Source: Nocardia takedensis NBRC 100417 (GTDB lineage: Bacteria; Actinomycetota; Actinomycetes; Mycobacteriales; Mycobacteriaceae). Taken from it: a stretch of 41,785 nucleotides of DNA. Below, in pieces: positions 15,694 to 24,122 of the stretch. The position numbers and the translations under genes are program-made. Numbering within the stretch: the stretch's first letter is position 1; each line of letters starts with the position of its first letter. Location of the stretch: assembly GCF_000308695.1 (NCBI RefSeq), contig NZ_BAGG01000075.1, positions 1-41,785 of the forward strand. Direction: 5' to 3'. A model generated the notes under the pieces. It did not search any database. It was given only the letters and a program-made list of their open reading frames with translations, and was not told where the DNA came from.

Positions 15694-16365
15694 ATGTATC
15701 CTCCCGACCGGGCCGTCCCTGCCGCGTCTGGAAGCCACCGCCGAGCGACTGCGCGCGGTAACGGAAATCCTCGCCCGACACAAGGATCGGCGCGCGAGTT
15801 TCGCCCTCGGTCTCGACGCGCTCGAACAGTTCTCGGTTCTGTCGCTGCAACGTCGGGAGTCGGCGTTCGACGACCCCGACTACGCCCACCGGCTCAGCAT
15901 CGAGGTGATGCGCCAGTTCCTGGTCAACCTGCACGGCGAATTCGCCTCCGGCCCCGTCGAACCCCGCTGGGCACGCCATTTCGAGCCGGCCCGCGACTGC
16001 GACGTCTCGATCGGACGCGTCACGATGGCCGGATACAACGCCCATTTCAGCATGATATGCCGCACGCGGTGGCCGCGATCGGCTCCGCGCCCGCGAATCG
16101 GCGCGACTATTTCACCGTCCTCGACACCATCGCGCGAGACCGGCACGTCATCGTCGCCCCGACCGAGGCGGTATTCGGCGAGGCCGTCCGTCCGCCGCTC
16201 GAGCGACTCGCGGGCAACGGGCTCGTGGGGCTCGGCTTCACCAACGTCAACGCTCTCAATTTCGCCAACGGCCTCGCCCTGCGGAGCAGAATCCTCAACG
16301 GCGTCACCGAAGCCCAGATCACCCTGGTGTGGCGGGCCGTCGACACAGCCGTTCAGGTCCTCTGA
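15694..16365 (+). pseudogene. DUF5995-type gene with frameshift
   Basis: Two reading frames carry parts of one protein. Frame A (about 15700-16051) gives LPRLEATAERLRAVTEILARHKDRRASF, DPDYAHRLSIEVMRQFLVNLHGEF, PRWARHFEPARDCDVSIGRVTMAGYNAHFS; the sense then continues in frame B from about 16052 as DMPHAVAAIGSAPANRRDYFTVLDTIARDR to the stop at 16365. The shift equals loss of one base (or gain of two) at about 16050. Frame A has no convincing start codon, so the 5' end also seems damaged. The intact family consists of short proteins with a conserved GxNAHIxxDLP stretch and unknown function. The 255 bases after it, up to 16620, hold no gene. Confidence 0.65.
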
Positions 16366-16620
16366 GACGGCTCGATTCCACGGTCCCCGGCCTCGGCGCA
16401 ACCGGGTGATACGAGCGCGAGTTCGGCTGTGACCGGGCTCTCCTCGCAACTCGCGGGCGAATACGCCGCATGCGAAATCGCGATGAACAAAGTTTCTTCC
16501 CGATGAAATCTTCTCGATTCCCTTTACGGGCGAGAGACTTTCACGCGGTCGATCTTGACTCGGCGATCGGACGTCACGATCGTCTATGAAAACCGACCGC
16601 TCGACATTTGAGGGATGCGT

Positions 16621-18450
16621 ATGCCACCGGCTCGCCGGAACGACCACCACGTCTCACGACGCCGGATCCTGCGAGGCGCGGGCGCTCTGACAGTGGCCAC
16701 CGCCGCGTCGACCCTGCTCCCCCGGCCCGCCGCCGCGACGCCGACCGGGCGCAGGGTCGCGATCTTCGGCGCGGGCCCCGGCGGCATGAGCATGGCACAC
16801 GAGATGGCCGAACGCGGATTCCAGGTCGAGGTCTACGAACGACTGTCCCGCCTCGGCGGCGGCGTCCGTTCCTACGTCACCCCGGGAGGCGGCACGGACG
16901 GGCGGCCGTCGCTGCCCTACACCTGCGGCGGTCACTTCTTCCTGCCGGGCTACGCCGCCCTGCCGAATCTGTTGCGGCGCATACCGACCGGTGACGGAGG
17001 CAGCATGATCGACCGCCTCACGGTCTCCTCGCACGGCATGACCGGACTGGGTTTCGGCGTCAACGGCACCCTGCTCGGTCTGGGCGTGCCCACCTCGCCC
17101 GATCGGCTCGCCGATTTCTCCCTCGACCAGGTGCTCGACTCGGTGCGCGGCCTGCTGGCGCCGCGTTCGGCCACCTGGCCCACCGACGCCCCCTTGCTCG
17201 CGAGCAAGGTCGCGGCCTGGGTCACCAGCGGTCCGCTGCGCCGCGCCGGACAGTTGGAGTTCCTCGATCTCGAGAACGGCTTCTTCCGCGCCGACCTGCT
17301 CTCGCCGACCGCGCACACCCTGATCCGCGACCTGTGTCAGACCACCTCCAACGACTCCCCGACCACCGGCCTGAACGCGCTGACGATGCTGACCTCGGTG
17401 GTCGACCAGAACATGAGCATGGCCGCGGGTCGCCTGGGCCCCGACAACTCCGGCCCGAGCGGACTGCTCATGGACGGTCCCGAGACCGAGGTCTGGTTCG
17501 ACCCGTGGGCGCGCCACCTGGAAAGCCTCGGAGCCACCTTCCACACCCGGCGCACCGTCACCGAACTGGCCGTCGACAACGGACGGATCACCGGCGCCAC
17601 CGTGCAGGACGAGAACGGCGCGCAACACCGCGTGGAAGCGGACTGGTTCGTGCTCGCGATGCCGCCGGACCGCCTCGCCCCGCTGATCAGCCCCGCGCTG
17701 GTGGCCGCCGATCCCGAACTCGCCGACATCGGACGCCTGCACCTGTCGGCGGAATCCGGTTTCGAGCTCTTCTTCCGCGATCACGTCGACACCCTCGGCG
17801 GCCAGGTGACCAACCGGGACGTCGGCGACGGCTGGCTGCTCACCCTGGTGGGCATGTCGGAGATCTGGGACCTGGACCTGCGCGACCACGGCGACGGTCG
17901 AGCACGCGGAATGCTGTCGGTGGAGTTCAACAACCACCCCTACTACGACTCCCCCGGCCCCACCTACCGCAAACCGATCCGCGCACTCGGTCACGACGAG
18001 GCTTTCGCCGAGATCCGCAGGCAGATCATCGAGGGATTCCCCGGCGGCGACAAGCTTTTCGCCGGGGACAATTTTCTCGGCTGGCGCCCGCACCCCACCC
18101 TGAACTGGGATGCGGGCACGGGCTGGACCGTGCCCGATCTGCGCACCGCCTCCGCGCCCGGAACCACCCGCTATTTCCCGCGTCAGGCCCGCGCCGTCCC
18201 GAATCTGTTCCTCGTCGGCGGTCACACCGCGACGCCGTTCGGACTCGACTGCATGGAATCGGCGGCGTATTCGGCCTGCGTGGCCACCAACGCGCTGCTC
18301 GAGCGGGCCGGCATCGACGCCCCCGTCGCCGCGCTCCCCTTCACCGGGATCGGTCCGGAATTCGCGCGCGAACGCGAACAGGACGACGCGCTGTTCCGCG
18401 CGGGCCGACCGAACATGTTCGACACCATCGCACCAGCCCGCATGCCGTAA
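16621..18450 (+). CDS. Tat-exported FAD-dependent oxidoreductase (amine oxidase/desaturase fold)
   Basis: A 609-residue flavoprotein. The N-terminus has a twin-arginine motif SRRRILRGAGAL, a hydrophobic stretch and AAAT as the likely cleavage region, so it is folded with FAD in the cytoplasm and exported. The FAD motif FGAGPGGMSMAHEMAERGFQVEVYE follows, then PYTCGGHFF and a C-terminal FAD motif VPNLFLVGGHTATPFGLDCMESAAYSA. The layout resembles phytoene-desaturase and hydroxysqualene-dehydroxylase type enzymes. GAGGG at 16610-16614 favours ATG 16621 over ATG 16615. It is followed 28 bases later by a secreted protein, probably in one operon. The substrate is unknown; a lipid or terpenoid is a guess. 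Confidence 0.8.
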   Translation: MPPARRNDHHVSRRRILRGAGALTVATAASTLLPRPAAATPTGRRVAIFGAGPGGMSMAHEMAERGFQVEVYERLSRLGGGVRSYVTPGGGTDGRPSLPYTCGGHFFLPGYAALPNLLRRIPTGDGGSMIDRLTVSSHGMTGLGFGVNGTLLGLGVPTSPDRLADFSLDQVLDSVRGLLAPRSATWPTDAPLLASKVAAWVTSGPLRRAGQLEFLDLENGFFRADLLSPTAHTLIRDLCQTTSNDSPTTGLNALTMLTSVVDQNMSMAAGRLGPDNSGPSGLLMDGPETEVWFDPWARHLESLGATFHTRRTVTELAVDNGRITGATVQDENGAQHRVEADWFVLAMPPDRLAPLISPALVAADPELADIGRLHLSAESGFELFFRDHVDTLGGQVTNRDVGDGWLLTLVGMSEIWDLDLRDHGDGRARGMLSVEFNNHPYYDSPGPTYRKPIRALGHDEAFAEIRRQIIEGFPGGDKLFAGDNFLGWRPHPTLNWDAGTGWTVPDLRTASAPGTTRYFPRQARAVPNLFLVGGHTATPFGLDCMESAAYSACVATNALLERAGIDAPVAALPFTGIGPEFAREREQDDALFRAGRPNMFDTIAPARMP

Positions 18451-18478
18451 TCCGTTCTCCCGCACGGAAGTGACAACC

Positions 18479-19672
18479 ATGGTCCGTCCCCGCCTCGCCT
18501 GCGCCGTCCTCGCCGCGGCGATCCTGCCCCTGACCGCGTTCACCACCCCCGTCGCCACCGCGGACGCACCGATCCCCGAATGGCAGAAATACGAACCGCG
18601 CAGCTACGACAGCGGCGACCAGCAGCCGAGCGGACACCCGATCCGCGTCGCCACGCCGCGGGACTCGAACCTCGAGGCCCACGACGGCGACATGGTCGCG
18701 TCCTGGTGGCTGCTCAAGGACCCGCGCGCCCCGCAGCGGGCCTTGATCCTGCTGCAATTCGAGTTCGACTGGCAGCAGCCGCGCCGGATCGGCGACAGCG
18801 CCGACATCAACTGGATACTGATCGACGAGACCAACGCCGCCACCGCGAAATTCCCGTTCCGCAACGGCATCCTCGACCTGGCGGGCGGGCTGCCGGCCGG
18901 GGCCGCCCGCGAGCGGGTGCGGATCGACGGACAACCCGGCGTGCGGGGCGCCGACTACGCCATCGACCACATCCCCGACGCGAACAGTTGGCGGGTCCGC
19001 GCCCGGAGTTCCGCCGCCACCGCGGAATTCTCCGTCGACGAAGTCGTGCCCGGCTCCTACGGCCCCTACTTCGGCCCCGGCGGAGACCTCCAGGCCACCA
19101 ATATCGCCGTGGTCGCCAACAGTCGCGCCACCGGAACCGCCCGGATCGGCGAGAAGGTCTACGACCTGAACGGCTGGCGCGCCCAATACTGGCGGATGAA
19201 CTTCCCCGACCTGCAACGCACCCAATTCGACCCGGATCACGCCTGGGGCGGTTGGGAATGGATTCACACCTTCGAACCCGACGGCGGCTACAGCGAATTC
19301 CAGGGCATCATCGACGCCGCGGGCGAATTCCGCGGCTACATGATCGACGGCCGCCCCGGAGACATCCGGATCTGCCGCCGCGTCGACGTGCGCTTCGGCG
19401 ACTACGCGTGGGGCAACTCGATGTACGGCGACGTCACCCCACCCTTCCAGCGCTACACCATTCCCGGCGCGATCACGGTGACCTGCGCCCCCGGCCAGGG
19501 ACCGTCCATGGAAAAGACCTTCTACCCCGACAGCCGCGACTACTTCGATATCGGCCACTTCACCTACACCGAAATGCCCGTCCACACCGTCCCAGGCTCC
19601 ATGGGCTCCTACGAACACATCCGCCTCGGCGACTACCGAGCCGAGAAATACCGCGAGGGCCGAGGCGAATAG
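18479..19672 (+). CDS. Secreted protein paired with the FAD oxidoreductase; possible lipocalin/AttH-like fold
   Basis: A 397-residue protein with a classical signal peptide (hydrophobic residues about 8-22, AxA-type cleavage near TADA at 27-30). The mature part is rich in aromatic residues and predicted beta strands (GDMVASWWLLKDPRAPQ, RALILLQFEFDW, DAWG-like DHAWGGWEWIHTFE, DGGYSEFQGI, YDLNGWRAQYWRMNF). This is weakly like carotenoid hydratase/AttH lipocalin-type proteins, but I cannot confirm the family. GGAAG at 18466-18470 supports ATG 18479. The close spacing after the Tat flavoprotein suggests the two act together outside the membrane. Confidence 0.6.
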   Translation: MVRPRLACAVLAAAILPLTAFTTPVATADAPIPEWQKYEPRSYDSGDQQPSGHPIRVATPRDSNLEAHDGDMVASWWLLKDPRAPQRALILLQFEFDWQQPRRIGDSADINWILIDETNAATAKFPFRNGILDLAGGLPAGAARERVRIDGQPGVRGADYAIDHIPDANSWRVRARSSAATAEFSVDEVVPGSYGPYFGPGGDLQATNIAVVANSRATGTARIGEKVYDLNGWRAQYWRMNFPDLQRTQFDPDHAWGGWEWIHTFEPDGGYSEFQGIIDAAGEFRGYMIDGRPGDIRICRRVDVRFGDYAWGNSMYGDVTPPFQRYTIPGAITVTCAPGQGPSMEKTFYPDSRDYFDIGHFTYTEMPVHTVPGSMGSYEHIRLGDYRAEKYREGRGE

Positions 19673-19994
19673 CCGCGAGCACTGCCCGACCGGGCAGCGA
19701 GCCGCCGCGTGGTCGCTATGGGTCCCGTGAAAAGCTAGGGTGTATCGAGGTCGACCTGTCCGTTGTCGGGAATCGTATCCCGCCTGCTCCGCCCCGAGCG
19801 CCGACTCACTTCGGTACGTGGACATCGAGAAGTATTTCCAGCGTTGGATTTTCATCCCTTCCGACCAGAACAGGAAGAAGATATACCCAAGGGAAGAAAC
19901 GACTGCGACCGTCGCCGGCCGAGACGCCGGGGAGGTGCGGGCAGGGGGAACGACATGACCGACGTCGCGATAGGCGTAGAGACCGATCGGGAGC
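19673..19994. other. Gene-poor, GC-poor stretch
   Basis: No convincing gene. Bases 19801-19900 are about 48% GC by hand count, against roughly 70% in the neighbours. Short frames here lack family features and usual codon bias. It marks the upstream border of the decayed thymidylate-kinase/radical-SAM/NUDIX region. Confidence 0.6.
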
Positions 19995-20369
19995 CAGGCC
20001 ACTGAGATCGAACCAGCCCTCACAGCCGGAGAGGTGGTGGTCTGTGATCGCTATCTGCCCTCGTCATTGGTGTTGCAGGTTCTCGACGGAGTCGCACCGC
20101 GGACCGTGTGGGCACTCAATGAGGGTGTTCGGGTTCCGCACCTCGCGGTGTTCTTGCGCGCCGATGCCGACATCCTCACCGAGCAGGTGCTCACGCGAGG
20201 CGCGCACAACCGGTTCGAACGGGTCGCCGATTTCGCCGTCCGTGAACTGGCTTTGTTCGCTACCGTCGCCGAGGAACTGGCTGAGCAGGGGTGGCCGGTC
20301 CGGGTGATCGACTGCACACGTCTGTCATTGCCCGAGACCGCCTCCGCCGGCCACGCTGGGTCGGGATGA
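19995..20369 (+). pseudogene. Thymidylate-kinase-like 3' fragment
   Basis: The frame reads ATEIEPALTAGEVVVCDRY, LPSSLVLQVLDGV, VRVPHLAVFLRADADILTEQVLTRG and HNRFER, the second half of a dTMP-kinase-type P-loop enzyme with the DRY substrate motif and lid region. The first half, including the Walker A loop, is not found upstream: the frame is closed by a stop about 20 bases before this point and the preceding DNA is unrelated. A GTG start at 20034 would give 111 residues, which could not bind ATP. The stop overlaps the ATG of the radical SAM gene (20366). Confidence 0.7.
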
Positions 20370-21559
20370 ATCTGCTGGCACCCACCTACGAGATCTCGGC
20401 GCGGATCGTCGACGGTCTGGCCGACGACATCCGCGTCATGCTCGGCGGTCACCAAGCCAAAGCCATGCCCACCCGGATTCTCACCGACCCGCGGATGCGC
20501 CGATGCGACGCACTCGTGATCGGCGAAGCGGAAACACGAGTGGTCGAGCTACTCGCCGACCATCGCACCCGCTCCCAGCTTCCCGGGGTGATGTGGCTGG
20601 ACCCGATTCTGAAGACACCGGTGACCGGTGGAATCCCCGGCATGAGTCACCACTTGGCGCCTCCGGTCGATGAGCTGCCTTTCGTCGACCGGCAATACCT
20701 CTGCCAGGACCCGCACTTCGACGACGGTCGCTGGGAAGCGAACATGGTCGGCGCCCGCGGGTGCCCCTACAACTGCTCGTTCTGCGGGGCCGCCGTCAGC
20801 GCAAACCCCGACATCACGATCCGCGTCCGACGCCCGGACAACATCCTCGCCGAAATGCACGACCTCCGTGAAATTCTCGGGGTGACCGCCTTCCGGTTCG
20901 TCGATGACCTGTTCCTCGGGGCCCGCCGCGTCATCGAGACCATGATGGAGGGGTTCACCGCCGAGCATGTCGGCGATTGGGCGCGTTGGGACGCCACCGG
21001 GCGCGTCAACGTCCTGCACCGCGCCTCCGACGCGACTCTGGATACGCTCGCCGACAACGGGCTGCGTGAAGTCGCGCTAGGGATCGAATCCGGCAACGAA
21101 GCCATGTTGCGCCACATCGACAAACGCATCACCCCTGGAATGGCACTGCGTGTGGTCGAGCGCCTGCTCGACCGAGGCATCGGCGTCAAAGGCTATTTCA
21201 TCCTCGGTTTTCCCGACGAGACCATCCAGCAGATCAGTGACACCGTCACCCTGATCCACCGACTCTGGGACGCAAGCGAGCACCGGCCGGGCCGGTTCCG
21301 GGCCTCGGTATTCGAGTTCCGGCCCTACCCGGGCACCCCGGACTGGACCCGGTTGATGGGCAGCGGCCGCTACACCCCCGAACAACTGCTCGATTACACC
21401 GCGGTCGATCTCACCGACGGAGGCGTCGACGAGAGCATGTATGGGCGCGACGAATTCAACTTCTCCGTCGGAATCCAACTCTCGCGCGCACCGATCAGCC
21501 ACGTCCGCGACCAACTCGCCCGGCTCAGCCGCGCCCAATACGAACGGCTGCGTAGCTAG
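20366..21559 (+). CDS. B12-binding-type radical SAM protein, N-terminally truncated
   Basis: From ATG 20366 (overlapping the kinase-fragment stop) 397 residues. The N-terminus enters in the middle of a cobalamin-binding-like domain (MNLLAPTYEISARIVDGL, VRVMLGGHQAKAMP, LVIGEAETRVVELLADH); its first 50-60 residues are missing. The radical SAM core is intact: GCPYNCSFCGA with the CxxxCxxC iron-sulfur motif at about 20760, FRFVDDLFLG, EVALGIESGNEAMLRHIDKR, GYFILGFPDET and FRPYPGTPDW. The substrate is unknown. The residues before MNLL in frame (RPRWVG) still fit the family, so a deletion has probably joined kinase and radical SAM sequences. The stop codon interlocks with the convergent NUDIX fragment (CTAG at 21556-21559). 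Confidence 0.75.
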   Translation: MNLLAPTYEISARIVDGLADDIRVMLGGHQAKAMPTRILTDPRMRRCDALVIGEAETRVVELLADHRTRSQLPGVMWLDPILKTPVTGGIPGMSHHLAPPVDELPFVDRQYLCQDPHFDDGRWEANMVGARGCPYNCSFCGAAVSANPDITIRVRRPDNILAEMHDLREILGVTAFRFVDDLFLGARRVIETMMEGFTAEHVGDWARWDATGRVNVLHRASDATLDTLADNGLREVALGIESGNEAMLRHIDKRITPGMALRVVERLLDRGIGVKGYFILGFPDETIQQISDTVTLIHRLWDASEHRPGRFRASVFEFRPYPGTPDWTRLMGSGRYTPEQLLDYTAVDLTDGGVDESMYGRDEFNFSVGIQLSRAPISHVRDQLARLSRAQYERLRS

Positions 21560-22019
21560 ACGGCGACCGGCACCCAGCCGTGCTCGCTGAACGAGGCCGC
21601 CGCGCCGTCGAGGAACGCCCGGATACCCACTGCCGGGTACTCGATCACATCCCATTCGTCCACCCGATCCAGCGCCGCCCAGCAGACCGCGGCGCATTTG
21701 TCCGGTTCCCTGTTCATCGGCTCACCGGCCCACCGGCCCACCGGGCAGCGTGCAAGAAGACTCCCAGCCGCGGTTCCGGACCTGATCCCGCGACGTGAGC
21801 GACATGAACCACCCGCAGGTCAGCCGGATCGATCACCACACCGACCTCCTCGAGCGCTTCACGCGCGGCCGCGGTGGTGATCGACTCCGAGGCGTCGAGT
21901 TTGCCCGAAGGGACATGCCATCGGCCCGAGAACGCGTCGTTCCCGGACCGCTGGGTGAGTAGGAGACGGTCACCGTCGACGAGCAGGACATGGACGTCGA
22001 TCAGATGACGGTCGGCCAT
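21556..22019 (-). pseudogene. NUDIX hydrolase split by an 8-bp duplication
   Basis: The first frame (22019 down to 21714) gives MADRHLIDVHVLLVDGDRLL, a complete Nudix box GKLDASESITTAAAREALEEVGV (G-x5-E-x7-RE-x2-EE-x-G), then LGVFLHAARWAGGPVSR and a stop. The natural continuation, RWAGEPMNREPDKCAAVCWAALD to HGW, is in another frame ending at 21556. The frames are displaced at a triple 8-bp repeat (21720-21743); removing one unit restores HAARWAGEPMNREPDK. A good ribosome-binding site (GAGGAG) precedes ATG 22019. It would hydrolyse nucleoside diphosphate derivatives if intact. It faces the radical SAM gene tail to tail. Confidence 0.85.
21720..21743. repeat. Three 8-bp direct repeats causing the NUDIX frameshift
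   Basis: GCTCACCG (21720-21727), GCCCACCG (21728-21735), GCCCACCG (21736-21743) on the plus strand. Two units would keep the NUDIX frame open; three shift it. Confidence 0.9.
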
Positions 22020-22096
22020 CGGGCAACTCCTCGCGAACGGCGGCAGTGACCCGAGAGACTACGTCATGGCCGAGATCGACATGACGGCCGACACAG

Positions 22097-22504
22097 CTAC
22101 TTGCGACTTCCGGAGGGGATCGGCCAGGGGCGTGCGTGGGCCAGGAGGCTGTGGTGGGCCGAGATGCCGAGCAGGACTTGGCGGACGACCGGTGGGGCCC
22201 AGGAGGCGGCGGGGTCCTCGATCACCGTGGGGTCGGTGAGTTCTATGGTGCGACCGCGGGTTTCGATCTGGAAGGAGCCCGCGGCGAGGACGTTGCGGAC
22301 CCAGTCCACGTCGCGGCCGTAGGTGAGGGCGAAGCGGTAGGAGCCGTCGTGGGGGAAGACCCAGACCGGGGTGCGGTAGGTGCGGCCGGAGCGGCGGCCG
22401 CGGTGCACCACCACGGCGAACGGGGGGACGCGGCCCGCCACCAGTCCGGCGACGGGGTTGGTGACGTGTCGGTTGAATCTCGCCAGTGCGCGCGGCATGA
22501 CCAT
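22097..22504 (-). CDS. Deazaflavin (F420)-dependent nitroreductase family protein
   Basis: A 135-residue split-beta-barrel protein of the Ddn type: RFNRHVTNPVAGLVAGRVPPFAVVVHRGRRSGRTYRTPVWVF (the RSGR-RTPV phosphate/F420 binding part), YGRDVDWVRNVLAAG and a C-terminal helical region. Members use reduced F420 to reduce quinones or nitro compounds. ATG 22504 has GAGAGG upstream. It is divergent from the NUDIX gene at 22556 with only 51 bases between the starts. Confidence 0.85.
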   Translation of the reverse strand: MVMPRALARFNRHVTNPVAGLVAGRVPPFAVVVHRGRRSGRTYRTPVWVFPHDGSYRFALTYGRDVDWVRNVLAAGSFQIETRGRTIELTDPTVIEDPAASWAPPVVRQVLLGISAHHSLLAHARPWPIPSGSRK

Positions 22505-22555
22505 CGCGACGGTCCTCTCTCCGGGTGGGCGATGGGTTCACGCTACTCTCGGACG

Positions 22556-23101
22556 ATGTCGACGGGAGCCCCGAACGCCGATCCGCGGACCGAGCGGATC
22601 GCGGTCTACGACGAACTGGGCCGGGTGACGGGGGCGGCGGACCGGGAGACGGTCTATCGCGAGGGCTTGTGGCACGCCAGTTCGGGCGTGCTGGTGCGTT
22701 CGACCGACGCGCGGCGCGTCTATGTGCATCGGCGCACGGACACGAAAATGGTGTTCGCGGGGATGCACGATTGTCTGGCGGGCGGGGTGGTGGGTCCCGA
22801 CGAGTCGCCGGAGCAGACGGCGGTGCGCGAACTGGCGGAGGAGTTGGGGATCGTGCTGCCCGAGGGCGTGGCTCCGCTGCCGATGGCGGGGGCGTCGTGG
22901 GACGGCGAGTGGGCGGGTCGCCCGATGCGCTGCCACCTGTTCGCCTATGAGTTGCGTCACGACGGCCCGATCCGGCATCAGCCCGAGGAGATCGCCGACG
23001 GCTGGTGGTGGACCGACGCCGAACTGCTGGCCCATCTGGCCGACCCGGCCTGGCCCTTCGTCCCGGACACCAGGGTGCTGGTGGAGGATCTCCTCGCCTG
23101 A
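22556..23101 (+). CDS. NUDIX hydrolase (Idi/YfcD-like)
   Basis: A 181-residue intact NUDIX protein. The N-terminal segment ERIAVYDELGRVTGAADRETVYREGLWHASSGVLV is of the isopentenyl-diphosphate-isomerase-like subgroup; the Nudix box is GGVVGPDESPEQTAVRELAEELGI (G-x5-E-x7-REL-x-EE-x-G). The exact substrate is unknown; a diphosphate hydrolase is more likely than an isomerase. A 15-bp hairpin follows the stop. Confidence 0.85.
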   Translation: MSTGAPNADPRTERIAVYDELGRVTGAADRETVYREGLWHASSGVLVRSTDARRVYVHRRTDTKMVFAGMHDCLAGGVVGPDESPEQTAVRELAEELGIVLPEGVAPLPMAGASWDGEWAGRPMRCHLFAYELRHDGPIRHQPEEIADGWWWTDAELLAHLADPAWPFVPDTRVLVEDLLA

Positions 23102-23121
23102 GCGAGGACCGGGCAGAAACC

Positions 23122-23155
23122 CGTGCGGCCCGCCGGATATCCGGCGGGCCGCACG
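23122..23155. terminator. Perfect 34-bp palindromic terminator
   Basis: Arms of 15 bp (CGTGCGGCCCGCCGG and its complement) around ATAT, followed on the plus strand by ATTTCG. It lies 20 bases after the NUDIX stop and also beyond the end of the convergent small ORF, so it can act in both directions. Confidence 0.9.
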
Positions 23156-23169
23156 ATTTCGTCGAACGA

Positions 23170-23241
23170 TTACGCCACGCTGCCCGCGCCGGCCAGGAGG
23201 ACGGTCTGGAAGATGGTGGCGAGAACGGCGAGAAGCTCCAT
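23170..23241 (-). CDS. Very small hydrophobic peptide (23 residues), candidate
   Basis: ATG 23241 to TAA 23170 encodes MELLAVLATIFQTVLLAGAGSVA. AGGA lies eight bases upstream of the ATG; an in-frame ATG three codons earlier is possible. The peptide is a single hydrophobic helix ending Ala-Gly-rich, flanked by a dedicated-looking terminator at 23122-23155. Coding is suggested by layout only; such short ORFs are often chance. Confidence 0.4.
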   Translation of the reverse strand: MELLAVLATIFQTVLLAGAGSVA

Positions 23242-23372
23242 GGAATTCATTCCTAAATCTATGACGAACAGGGGCCCACAGCATCGACCACGACGGTGTC
23301 GGGGGGATTGACGGGCGGTGAACACCGTGACATGTCAGCCCGAACTACGCAATGGATTCGCTTCGAAGATTC

Positions 23373-24053
23373 TTATCCGGAGGAGGCGACCGAGGCGGAC
23401 CAGGCCGCGAATGCCCCGGGGTTGCGGGTCTGCAACAGCACCCGGCCGGGGCCGACGAAATCGAAGACGAATCCCTCGCCGGATTTCAGCGACTGGATCG
23501 AGCGACCGGACACCGCGCGCCGGATGGTGAAGTTCATCGCCAGGTCGTAGGCGACCACGTGACCGGTGTCGATGGTGATCGGTTCGCCCGGTTGCAGGTC
23601 GATCACGTCGATCGCCCCGAAGACGCCGACGACGATCTCCCCGTCGCCGTGGGCGCGCAGACCGAAGCCGCCCTCGCCGCCGAACAGATTCGAGAAACCG
23701 CCCCATTTGCTCTCCACCTGCACGCCGTGGGAATTGGCGATCCACCCGCCGCGGCTGATGAAGTAGGGGCGGTCCTGGGTGATCTGAAGGTTCAGCATGT
23801 CGCCGGGCAGCGCGGGCGCGACGTCGACCCAGCCGCCCTGCTGGGGCGCGGTGAACGTGGAGACGAAGAACGATTCCCCCGCCAGCACCGAGCGCTTGAG
23901 CCCGGCGAGGATGCCGCCCTCGGCCTTGGCCTGCAAACTCACGCCGGCCGAATGCGCCACCATGGCACCGCTTTCGACCCGCATCGGCTCGCCACCGGCC
24001 AAAAAGCACCGCGCGATGGTCGACGCGGGATTGTGGCGCAACTGTACCTTCAT
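23373..24053 (-). CDS. AIM24/TIGR00266-family protein
   Basis: A 226-residue beta-rich protein of the AIM24 (TIGR00266) family: LRHNPASTIARCFLAGGEPMRVESGAMVAHS, KRSVLAGESFFVSTFTAPQQGGWVDVAPALPGDM, GGWIANSHGVQV and a run of glycines (GGFSNLFGGEGGFGL). The family forms a double-stranded beta-helix-like barrel; its biochemical role in bacteria is unknown. No signal peptide or membrane segment. It lies about 70 bases after the ArsC-like gene on the same strand. Confidence 0.88.
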   Translation of the reverse strand: MKVQLRHNPASTIARCFLAGGEPMRVESGAMVAHSAGVSLQAKAEGGILAGLKRSVLAGESFFVSTFTAPQQGGWVDVAPALPGDMLNLQITQDRPYFISRGGWIANSHGVQVESKWGGFSNLFGGEGGFGLRAHGDGEIVVGVFGAIDVIDLQPGEPITIDTGHVVAYDLAMNFTIRRAVSGRSIQSLKSGEGFVFDFVGPGRVLLQTRNPGAFAAWSASVASSG

Positions 24054-24122
24054 GCGGGCGACCCTACCGGGTGTCGGACGGGGACGGCGGGCCGCCGATC
24101 CCCCGCTCGCGGCCGACGCGGA

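Noticed and set aside
16555..16588. A sigma-type promoter (TTGACT) before the Tat flavoprotein gene
   Set aside because: No -10 box lies at a suitable distance (16-18 bases); the only TA-rich hexamer is 22 bases away.
19763..20005. Short frames in the GC-poor gap as a gene or as the missing kinase N-terminus
   Set aside because: No Walker A loop or other kinase motif is present, and codon use is unlike real genes here.
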